Of a DNA stretch of 54,862 bases, positions 40,585-48,164 are shown one piece after another; positions within the stretch are counted from its first letter, which is position 1; each line of letters opens with the position of its first letter. Source of the DNA: Ruminiclostridium sp. Its GTDB lineage: Bacteria; Bacillota; Clostridia; Oscillospirales; Oscillospiraceae. The stretch spans positions 1 to 54,862 of the forward strand of contig JAAWAE010000050.1 of assembly GCA_022792035.1 (NCBI GenBank), given 5' to 3'. The notes below the pieces were generated by a model. The model did no database searches and was not told the origin of the DNA. It saw only the letters and a program-made list of their open reading frames with translations. The translations under genes and the position numbers were made by a program.

Positions 40585-41352
40585 ATGCCAGTCAAAGAAG
40601 AATGGCGCGACATCCCCGGCTACGGTGGCTGGTATCAAATCAGCACTGAGGGCAGAATTCGTTCCTTCCGAAAGGGACATGGTGAAAAGGACACCAGGGC
40701 TGAAACCCCAAAGCTTATGACACCGAGGCTGCTGCGGAATATCAAATCCAGTTCCGCGTGTCTGCGAATCCGACTGGTGGACGTAAACGGGAATCAAGTC
40801 TTTCGGTACATGGCTACGCTGATGGCGGATACTTGGATCGGGCCCCGGCCCCCAGGCTACAACGTCTGCATTAAAAATAACAACCCGGAGGATGTCCGGC
40901 TCTCGAACCTGTGCATCATGAAACGCAGCGATATCACCAGACTTAAGACCATAGGCCCCAAAACGATCCGCCGAAAACTTCCAGTGGTGAAAATTGATAA
41001 GTTTCTGGAAGTAGTGGATGCCTACCCTAGCGCAAGGCAAGCGGCCCTGGCTTCTGGAATCCCACCGAATACGCTCAAAGATTACTGCAACCGAAAAGTC
41101 AAGCGGACAGTCTTTGCCCCAGACGGTTATATCTACTGCTGGGATGACAGTCGGATCATTTGGGCCACACTTCGGAGAGCCATGCAGGAACTTGATGAAT
41201 TGGGCCTCCGCTACAACAACCCCTTCACGGGCCGATATTTCGACCTGCCCCAGGATGATGACTTGGACATCGACAGCAATGAACTGTGGTGGACACAGGC
41301 ACTCGCCCTGGCAGAGGGGCAACTTCAGAAAGACTGTGGGGTGATGCCATGA
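40585..41352 (+). CDS. NUMOD4-HNH-like homing-type protein
   Basis: 255 residues. Residues 5-30 are a clear NUMOD4 motif (EEWRDIPGYGGWYQISTEGR) as found in homing endonucleases. The following HNH region keeps the NNNPEDVRLSNL part but has Val-Cys-Ile-Lys where the metal-binding His is expected, so catalysis is doubtful. The C-terminus carries a helix-turn-helix-like segment (SARQAALASGIPPNTLKDYC, NUMOD1-like). Could be an inactive homing enzyme kept as a DNA-binding protein. Confidence 0.7.
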   Translation: MPVKEEWRDIPGYGGWYQISTEGRIRSFRKGHGEKDTRAETPKLMTPRLLRNIKSSSACLRIRLVDVNGNQVFRYMATLMADTWIGPRPPGYNVCIKNNNPEDVRLSNLCIMKRSDITRLKTIGPKTIRRKLPVVKIDKFLEVVDAYPSARQAALASGIPPNTLKDYCNRKVKRTVFAPDGYIYCWDDSRIIWATLRRAMQELDELGLRYNNPFTGRYFDLPQDDDLDIDSNELWWTQALALAEGQLQKDCGVMP

Positions 41353-41366
41353 AAAGAGCATGAAAA

Positions 41367-41394
41367 GCCTCTCCATGCTGCAACACGGAGAGGC
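41367..41394. other. Hairpin after the NUMOD4 gene
   Basis: GCCTCTCC (41367-41374), 12-base loop, GGAGAGGC (41387-41394), without a T run. The remaining bases up to the PcfK gene show only a GAAAGGA ribosome site. Confidence 0.5.
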
Positions 41395-41489
41395 CAGATG
41401 GCTGGGAAACATGAAGAAAAGTGTCCTTTGCCTGAAGGGATTATAACACCTTTCACGCATGGACGCAATAGAAAGGAATGGTCATATTT

Positions 41490-41858
41490 ATGAACGAGTG
41501 GTATGCGCAGGCGGTGAAAAAGCTGGAAACCGAAAAGGGTTCTGGCCACTACGACAGATACGCCGGCGCCATGAAAGATGCCGTATTCGAAGCGCTGGAC
41601 GGGTTCTGCAGTCAGGATGCGGAATTTGCCCAAGCGGTGGTTCAAGGCGGCACCTTCGCGGACTGCATGAAAGCGGTGGCCAAGAACTGTGGGAGCGCGA
41701 TCTCCGACCTGGAGGTGTTCCGTCGGGCGGTGAGGTTCTACTTCCCCGGTGCCGATGTGAAGTTCCACATGACAGTCAATTTCTGCGCCGATGTGGAGGC
41801 CGAGGCTGCCCAGCAGACCTCCGCTCCCAAAATCATCGACTTAGACAATTTTCTGTAA
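41490..41858 (+). CDS. PcfK-like protein
   Basis: 122 residues. The stretch AQAVVQGGTFADCMKAVAKN, then AISDLEVFRRAVRFYFPGAD, is the PcfK core. Named after a conjugative-plasmid gene, but PcfK also occurs in phages beside PcfJ, as here, 13 bases upstream. An ATG at 41478 overlaps the ribosome site; 41490 has a longer 12-base spacing, so the start is not certain. Function unknown. Confidence 0.8.
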   Translation: MNEWYAQAVKKLETEKGSGHYDRYAGAMKDAVFEALDGFCSQDAEFAQAVVQGGTFADCMKAVAKNCGSAISDLEVFRRAVRFYFPGADVKFHMTVNFCADVEAEAAQQTSAPKIIDLDNFL

Positions 41859-41871
41859 GGGGGCGTGAGAT

Positions 41872-43626
41872 GTGACAAGCATGGAAAAAGCCGAGTATTT
41901 CGCCGGCAAGGCCCCGCCCCTGAACCAAGCAGAGCGGAACGCCATCAACGCCCTGTTCCCCGTGTACATCTTCCGCCGCTCCCGCACCGATGAGATCTGG
42001 ACCACCTGCTGCCATAAGCACATGACAGTGAGAGATGAGGACATGATGGTAACCACGCCGGAGCGGAACTTCCCGGCGATCATGTGGGAACCCCACCAGC
42101 GGGAACCGAAAAACCGCTGGGATGACGCACCCAAGCCGGCTGTGCAGTGCCCCTTCTGCGGGCAGGATGTCATCGTAAAGGAACTGCGCTACACAGGAAA
42201 GCGGGACAACCTGACACGGTGGCGGCGGGCGGTAGTCCTTCGGTGGTACCGCGGGGCGCTGTGGGCCAGGGCCTACGACTGCAGCAAACACTACAATGAT
42301 GGCTACAGCCTAACGGGTGAGCCCAACAGCAATTTGGTCGGCGTATACCGGTTTAAGCCGGGACTGGCCGAATGTACCACACGGTACCTCTGCTGGGGTA
42401 ATGATCCCTTCAGCTCTGTGGAGCGTCAAACCAGACCGCTCACAAATGGCCGCTGGAATATCCAAGGCCCCTTCCACGCTAACACCGAGTACGGTGTCGG
42501 CTACAGTGTAATCGGTCTGGACGAGGTACAGAAAAGCCCCTTCCGCTACTGTATGGCGAAGAAGGCCGAAAGAAGAACTGATAAATTCCTGCAATTCCTG
42601 ACCGCCTGCTGTTTTTACCCCTGGCAAATCGAGATGCTGATGAAAGCGGAAATGAGCGAAGTGGTTATGGATCTCACCGAGCGGGGTGTGAAACACGCCA
42701 CAGTCATCAATTGGGATGAGGAAAGCCCGGCAAAAGCCTTCAAGTTGACCCGGCAGGAGATGAAAGCCTTCCTCGGCACCAATCGCGATATTCGGATTGC
42801 AGAGCTGTACAAGCGGCTGAAGGGCCGTGTCCCCATGGATGAGTGCGCCAAGTGGCTGAGCGAGGATCTGAACATTCATAAGACCTTCTCCGCGGCAAAG
42901 AAGTGGAGCCTGCCGCCGGAAAAGCTGATGCGGTACCTGGACGGCAACGTAGGGTGCGCCAGGCACGGAGGTATGCGGAGCATAGACTCTGTCCTGGGGT
43001 TCTGGGAAGACTACCTCACTGCCGCCGAAGCCATGGGTTATCAACTCCATCGAGAAAATGTCCTGCTCCCCCGGAATCTGGGGGCAGCCCACGATGAAGC
43101 AACCGGCCAGCATCGGGCCCAGTTGGAACAGGAGCGGCGCATTGAACAGGAACGTCGGGAGGCCCAGCGCTTGGCCGGCCAGCGGGAGCGTGACCGTCTT
43201 ATGGCCGATGCCTATGCGGAGCGGAAGGTCAAACTGGAAGAAAAGTATAGCTTTGAACTGGATGGTTATATCATCCGCATTCCGGCCAGCGGAGAGGAAA
43301 TTTTGAACGAGGGCCGCAAGCTCCAGCACTGCGTGGGCGGCTATGCCGACCGGCACACAAGCGGGGCGGTGACCATCCTTTTCATGCGGAAGGTCAAAAA
43401 GCCGGACGAGCCTTGGCTGACCATTGAGATGAACGGGAACCGCTTGGTTCAAATCCATGGTTTCAAGAATGAGGGCGTACACACCGCCAAGGGGGCCTTT
43501 GCCCCTGATCCGCGGGAAGTCTACCGGGAGTTTCTGGACACCTGGCTGGACTGGCTGAAGAAGGGCAGTAAACGTGATAAAAAGGGCAATCCCAAATTGC
43601 CCAGGAAGAAAGGAGCAGCAGCATGA
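41872..43626 (+). CDS. PcfJ-like protein
   Basis: 584 residues. The C-terminal PcfJ domain is clear: EEILNEGRKLQHCVGGYADR near 472, then ILFMRKVKKPDEPWLTIEM and LVQIHGFKNE. The N-terminal half has a Cys pair (CPFCGQ near 100) and a coiled coil of Glu/Arg (about 420-460). PcfJ-type proteins occur on plasmids, ICEs and phages next to PcfK; molecular role not established. The GTG at 41872 has AAGGGGGCG upstream; ATG 41881 is an alternative. Confidence 0.82.
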   Translation: MTSMEKAEYFAGKAPPLNQAERNAINALFPVYIFRRSRTDEIWTTCCHKHMTVRDEDMMVTTPERNFPAIMWEPHQREPKNRWDDAPKPAVQCPFCGQDVIVKELRYTGKRDNLTRWRRAVVLRWYRGALWARAYDCSKHYNDGYSLTGEPNSNLVGVYRFKPGLAECTTRYLCWGNDPFSSVERQTRPLTNGRWNIQGPFHANTEYGVGYSVIGLDEVQKSPFRYCMAKKAERRTDKFLQFLTACCFYPWQIEMLMKAEMSEVVMDLTERGVKHATVINWDEESPAKAFKLTRQEMKAFLGTNRDIRIAELYKRLKGRVPMDECAKWLSEDLNIHKTFSAAKKWSLPPEKLMRYLDGNVGCARHGGMRSIDSVLGFWEDYLTAAEAMGYQLHRENVLLPRNLGAAHDEATGQHRAQLEQERRIEQERREAQRLAGQRERDRLMADAYAERKVKLEEKYSFELDGYIIRIPASGEEILNEGRKLQHCVGGYADRHTSGAVTILFMRKVKKPDEPWLTIEMNGNRLVQIHGFKNEGVHTAKGAFAPDPREVYREFLDTWLDWLKKGSKRDKKGNPKLPRKKGAAA

Positions 43627-44885
43627 GTGAAATGGAAGTAACTGAGGGCCGGCTCCTCAGTCAGGACTTTGGGGTAGGCGGCCCACCCGCCTCCACAGAG
43701 GCTCCTCTCCCCCCTGTGGACTCCGGCAAGACGCCTGACATCCTGGCGGCGGAGATCCGCACAATCAAGTCTCAGACCGGCAGGATGGTGCTCAACGCCT
43801 CCATCGAGGTTGGGCGGCGGCTAACGGAAGCCAAGGCCAAACTGCCCCACGGGAGCTGGGGAGAATATCTGAAGAACGAGGTAGAATACTCTCCCTCCCA
43901 GGCGCAGAACCTCATGCGGGTGTTCCGGGAATACGGGAGCGATCAGCAGAGCTTGTTCGGTAGCGAGGCAAAGTCCCAGACGTTTGGGAATTTGACCTAC
44001 TCCAAGGCTTTGAGCCTCCTGGCTATCCCAAACGAGGAAGATCGAGAGCGGTTCGCCACCGAGAACGATGTAGAGCACATGAGTGTCCGGGAACTGAACG
44101 AGGCCATCAAGGCCAAGAACGAGGCCGAAGAAAAGGCCGCTGCCGCCGAGGATGCGGCCTGCGGGCTCCGGCAGGAAACGGAGCGTCTCCGGGAGGAACT
44201 CACCGACCAGGCAAAGGTCTACGAGGCCAAACTGACCAGCGCCGGGGTTGAGGCTGACCAGGCCAGGGCCGACGCAAAGGCGGCGCAGGAAGCCCTTGAG
44301 AAACAGCGGGAAAAAGCCAACCGGCTCCAGGACGCCTTAAGCGAAGCCAACACCTCTGCCCAAGCCGCTGAGGAAGAACACGCCCGCCTGGCGCAGGAAC
44401 TAGAGGAACTCCGCAGCCGTCCCGTCGAAGCGGACACGGCGGCGGTAGAAGCCGCCCGGCAGGCCGCCATTGCCGAAATGACGGAGAAGGTGGACAAGGC
44501 CAAAGAAGCCAAGAAAAAGTCCGAGGAAAAGCGCAAGGCCGCTGAGGAGTCCCTTGAGGCCGCACAGAAGGAGCTAGCCGACCTGAAGGCCAAGGGGCCG
44601 GAGGTCCGGGAGCTCACCCAGGAGGAAAAGGACGCCCTAACTGCCAGCGCAGTAGAGCAGGCCAGGGCCGAGGGCGCCGAGCGGATTCGAACGCTGGAAA
44701 AGCAACTGACCTCTGCCGATCCCAATGTGGCCGAGTTCAAGGTGCGGTTTGCCTCTTGGCATGATGAGTATTGGAAGATGGCGGAGGTCTTAAACCGCAT
44801 CGCCCAAGACGACGATGAGCGGGCCGCCAGGTTACGGCAGGCAATAAAAGCCGAACTGGAGCAGATGGGAGGTGATGCCGAGTGA
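43623..44885 (+). CDS. DUF3102 coiled-coil protein
   Basis: 420 residues. Residues 40-110 form the DUF3102 domain (ASIEVGRRLTEAKAKLPHGS, then EYSPSQAQNLMRVFREYG). Residues about 150-350 are an Ala/Glu/Lys coiled coil. A short globular C-terminus (FKVRFASWHDEYWKMAEVL) follows. DUF3102 proteins are common in phages and mobile elements; a DNA-partition or replication scaffold role is inferred from the coiled coil. Overlaps the PcfJ stop by 4 bases and the helicase start region by 4. Confidence 0.8.
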   Translation: MSEMEVTEGRLLSQDFGVGGPPASTEAPLPPVDSGKTPDILAAEIRTIKSQTGRMVLNASIEVGRRLTEAKAKLPHGSWGEYLKNEVEYSPSQAQNLMRVFREYGSDQQSLFGSEAKSQTFGNLTYSKALSLLAIPNEEDRERFATENDVEHMSVRELNEAIKAKNEAEEKAAAAEDAACGLRQETERLREELTDQAKVYEAKLTSAGVEADQARADAKAAQEALEKQREKANRLQDALSEANTSAQAAEEEHARLAQELEELRSRPVEADTAAVEAARQAAIAEMTEKVDKAKEAKKKSEEKRKAAEESLEAAQKELADLKAKGPEVRELTQEEKDALTASAVEQARAEGAERIRTLEKQLTSADPNVAEFKVRFASWHDEYWKMAEVLNRIAQDDDERAARLRQAIKAELEQMGGDAE

Positions 44886-46248
44886 CAGCCCAGGGTAAAG
44901 GATTCGGATTCTTGTTCGAAATGGGCTGCGGTTAGGCAAAACCTTGACGGCCATCGCCACGGTCGGGGCTGGGTACCAGATGGGCAAGGTCAAAAAGGTG
45001 CTGATCGTGGCACCCACCAGCGTCTGTGCCGTCTGGCCGAAGGAGTTTAATGACTATGCCAACTTCAAGTACACGGTCAAGGTGCTGCTTGGCAACAAGA
45101 AATCCCGTATCAAGGCGTTGGATGACCTGGACAAGTTTCCCTTCGAGGCGTTGAAGGTGGCGGTCATCAACTACGAATCCACATGGCGGGAGGACATTTT
45201 CGACCGGCTCCTGGCCTTCGATGCCGACCTTATCATCGCCGATGAAAGCCAGCGCATCAAGACCCACGACGCAGCCCAGAGCAAGGCTATGCACCAGCTG
45301 GGGGATAAGGCCCGGTACAAGCTGATCCTCTCTGGGACTCCGGTACAGAACGAGGCGGTAGATATCTTCAGCCAATACCGGTTCCTAGACCCAACTATCT
45401 TCGGCAGGAATTTCTACGCATTCCGAGGCCGCTACTGTGTGATGGGCGGTTTCAACCGCAAGCAGATTGTTCAGTATCGTGACTTGGATGCTCTGATCAA
45501 AAAGGAGCACAGTATCGCCTATCGCGTGACCAAGGATGAGGCCCTGGACCTGCCGGAGCAGACCTTCGAGAACAGATACATCACCCTCAGCAAGAAAGAG
45601 CGGAACATCTACGATAAGCTCCGACGAGACAGCTTCACCGAGCTGGACGGCGGCGGCACCATCACGGCCACCACAGTCCTCACCAAGCTGCTCCGGCTCC
45701 AGCAATTCACAGGAGGGTTCCTGGTGGAGGATGATGCCGCAAGGCCCCAGCTTGTGAGCCGGGGCAAGCTGGATGCCCTGGCCGATATCCTTCAAGATTA
45801 TGTGGTAGAAGGCAAGAAAAAGCTGGTGATTTTCGCCCGGTTCATCCCGGAGGTGATGGAAATCATCAATCTTTCCAACGGCATCATTGGGAAGTATGGG
45901 ATGAACACGGTGTCCATTTACGGGGACATCAAGAAAGAACTGCGGGGCGACATCGTCCAACAGTTCCAAACAGACCCAATGACCACGGTCTTTGTAGGCC
46001 AGATCGACACAGCAGGTACCGGCATCACTCTGACAGCAGCGGACACCTGCGTGTACTACTCGGAGAACTTCAACTACGCCACCTATGAGCAGAGCCTTTC
46101 CAGAATCCACAGGATAGGACAAAGAAACGCATGTTTATACATCCATTTGGTAGCTGAAAAAACGGTAGACGAATTGATTTTGAAGGCGCTGGCCGCCAAA
46201 GAGGACCTGGCGAAGAGCATCGTTGATGACTGGCGGCAATTCTTTTAA
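44882..46248 (+). pseudogene. SNF2-family helicase with broken Walker A frame
   Basis: From 44944 to 46248 a 434-residue SNF2 ATPase frame reads normally: VAPTSVCAVWPKEF (Ia), IADESQRIK (DExx box), LSGTPVQN (III), GTGITLTAADTCVYYSENFN and RIHRIGQ (V-VI). The region just before should carry Walker A, but GTG 44882 opens FGFLFEMGCG and hits TAG; GKTLTAIA continues in another frame. Removing 5 bases near 44927-44935 restores an EMGLGKTLTAIA-type motif. The usual N-terminal segment before Walker A is also missing. Frameshift, sequence error or recoding. Confidence 0.8.
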
Positions 46249-46265
46249 GAAGGAACGAGAAACAC

Positions 46266-46700
46266 ATGGCACTAATTGACACAATCAGGAACTACCAGGC
46301 GCTTCTGGAGCGGAAGGATGACCTTTCCGAGCAGACCAAGGCCAACAACGCAGACATTGAGACGGCAAAGGTAGAAATCATCCAGCAGATGGTGGATGAG
46401 GACGTCACTCACATCTCCACCGGCGGTTACCGCTTTACCCTGACTGCTAAGACCTCCTACACCAAACGGTCGGAGAAAGAACTGGCTGAAGAAGGTCTGG
46501 ACTTCCTGGATGTCCTCCGGGAAGAGGGATTGGGGGACATCATCTTGGAGAAGGTGGACCCCCGTACCCTCCAGTCCACCATCAAGGACTATGTGGAGGA
46601 ACACGGGGAACTGAGCGATGGTTTGGATTCTGTGATCCGCAGCTATGAGTTCAACGACATCACCCGGAGAAGGGAGTCGCCGGGGAGGAAGAAGAAATGA
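46266..46700 (+). CDS. Early protein, unknown (replication region)
   Basis: 144 residues: an N-terminal helix (IRNYQALLERKDDLSEQTKA), a beta segment GGYRFTLTAKTSYTKRSEKE, and a C-terminal basic end RRRESPGRKKK. Between helicase and SSB-like genes, so likely part of the replication/recombination set, but no family is recognised. Overlaps the next gene by 4 bases. Confidence 0.6.
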   Translation: MALIDTIRNYQALLERKDDLSEQTKANNADIETAKVEIIQQMVDEDVTHISTGGYRFTLTAKTSYTKRSEKELAEEGLDFLDVLREEGLGDIILEKVDPRTLQSTIKDYVEEHGELSDGLDSVIRSYEFNDITRRRESPGRKKK

Positions 46701-47197
46701 GTGATAAGTATGAGCAGATGGAGCTTGACACCCGCCCCCTCCTTCAAGTCGCTATTGAGGATTTAACCGAGACGGCTATCGCCGATACCGGTCAACTGAT
46801 CAAGGAGCATCACCGGCAGGTAGCTCAGGAGACCCTGACCGCCCCGCCCTATGTGCGCAATCGCCACGAAGCTTACGGCATCGTAAGTGAGCATTTGACG
46901 AAAATCATCAGCGCCGTCAAGTCTATCAAAGACAGCACTGGTTCCTTGCTCACCACCCTGGCAGAGCCCAACATGAATGCTGTCGATGCAACCAGCTCTA
47001 TTGTGAACAGCACTGTTGCCACCACCTATGTCCTCCTGGTAGCCGCCGCCGAGATGCGGCGCACCTTGAACGATCTTTACACGGCGGAGAACATCGGTCT
47101 GGACGAACCATCCCCAATGGAGAAGTTGCTTGAAGGCGAATTCCAAGAAGTTGAGCCCGCCGATGCCGGCGAGGATGAAGAAGAAACGGAGGAATAA
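46697..47197 (+). CDS. Early helical protein, unknown
   Basis: 166 residues, largely helical with amphipathic repeats (YGIVSEHLTKIISAVKSIKD, VATTYVLLVAAAEMRRTLN) and a strongly acidic tail (GEDEEETEE). Acidic tails are common in phage replication proteins that bind basic partners. Not recognised. In close operon spacing with its neighbours. Confidence 0.6.
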   Translation: MSDKYEQMELDTRPLLQVAIEDLTETAIADTGQLIKEHHRQVAQETLTAPPYVRNRHEAYGIVSEHLTKIISAVKSIKDSTGSLLTTLAEPNMNAVDATSSIVNSTVATTYVLLVAAAEMRRTLNDLYTAENIGLDEPSPMEKLLEGEFQEVEPADAGEDEEETEE

Positions 47198-47200
47198 CTT

Positions 47201-48094
47201 ATGGCAGACAAGAAAAACACCACCTTGGCCACGATGGATAATTTCACCATCGCCAATCGCTACGAGGGTATCGACCCTGAACTCCTAGCTGAACTGAAGG
47301 ATGAGATGGAGGACCTAGACCCGGAGAGCGGCATCACCTGCCGTCAGATCAAGGTCCCCAGCGGTGGGGGGATTGCTTATGAGGTCCAGGGCGAAGAGGA
47401 AGGTGACGCCGACCCCATGAAGGAGATCCAGGGCGTTATCGTGTTTACCCACCGTCTGAGCGGATACTGGCCCGGCTCCTTCGGTTCCGCCAAGGAGGCT
47501 AAGGATAAGATTCCGGTCTGCTCCAGCATGGATGGCAAAACCGCTGTGTGGACGGAGACCGGGGAAGTTCGAACCTGTGAGAGCTGCCCCTACAATCAGT
47601 ACGGGACTGGAGTGGACGAGAAGGGTAATCCCAGCAAAGGTAAGGCTTGCAAGAATATGCGCCGCATTTACCTTTTGATGGACGGCGACCCCAACTTCTA
47701 CCTGCTATCAGTGCCGCCCACCTCTATCAAGGACGTAAACAAGCAGTTGGCGAAAATTCTGGCCAGTGGAACGCCCTACACGGGGATGATCGTGAGCCTT
47801 ACTTTGGAGAAAGTCCAGAACAGCAACGGTGTTGCTTACAGCAAGGTGGTCATCAAAAAGAAGGGCCTCCTCCTCCCGACCGCTGCCGCCAGAGTGATCC
47901 AGCTTCGTAACGAGATCAAGGCGCAGTATCAGAGCATGGCCCTTACCCTGGATGACTATACCTCCGCTCCAGAGCGGGACCAGGGCGCAGAGACCATCCC
48001 GAACGATAGCAGAACGGAGGCATTCAATGACGCTACAGCTTTCGAGGATGCCCCGCCCCACGATGACAGGGATGCCCCGCTGCCCTTCGCGTAA
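47201..48094 (+). CDS. Putative single-stranded DNA-binding protein
   Basis: 297 residues. A globular beta-rich domain (about 25-230), with a Cys cluster (TCESCPYNQYG near 126, GKACKNMRR near 148) and LLSVPPTSIKDVNKQLAKIL. After about 250 the chain is acidic and disordered and ends DDRDAPLPFA, close to the acidic DxxxPF tip of SSB proteins that recruits partners. Position between helicase and primase supports an SSB role. This is inference; no OB-fold motif can be proved by eye. Confidence 0.6.
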   Translation: MADKKNTTLATMDNFTIANRYEGIDPELLAELKDEMEDLDPESGITCRQIKVPSGGGIAYEVQGEEEGDADPMKEIQGVIVFTHRLSGYWPGSFGSAKEAKDKIPVCSSMDGKTAVWTETGEVRTCESCPYNQYGTGVDEKGNPSKGKACKNMRRIYLLMDGDPNFYLLSVPPTSIKDVNKQLAKILASGTPYTGMIVSLTLEKVQNSNGVAYSKVVIKKKGLLLPTAAARVIQLRNEIKAQYQSMALTLDDYTSAPERDQGAETIPNDSRTEAFNDATAFEDAPPHDDRDAPLPFA

Positions 48095-48100
48095 ATCACA

Positions 48101-48136
48101 TTTGTCTGGCACCGCCTCTGGGCGGTGCCAGACAAA
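48101..48136. other. Perfect 16-bp hairpin before the primase gene
   Basis: TTTGTCTGGCACCGCC (48101-48116), loop TCTG, GGCGGTGCCAGACAAA (48121-48136). No T run. 28 bases before the primase ATG. May attenuate transcription, regulate translation or mark a replication site. Confidence 0.65.
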
Positions 48137-48164
48137 CAATACACTGGATGGGCGGTGATGACAC

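Noticed and set aside
40222..41460. 412-codon open frame on the - strand
   Set aside because: Runs through four well-supported + strand genes; translation has no recognisable domain.
42310..43482. 390-codon open frame on the - strand
   Set aside because: Shadow of the PcfJ-like gene, which has a clear conserved motif.
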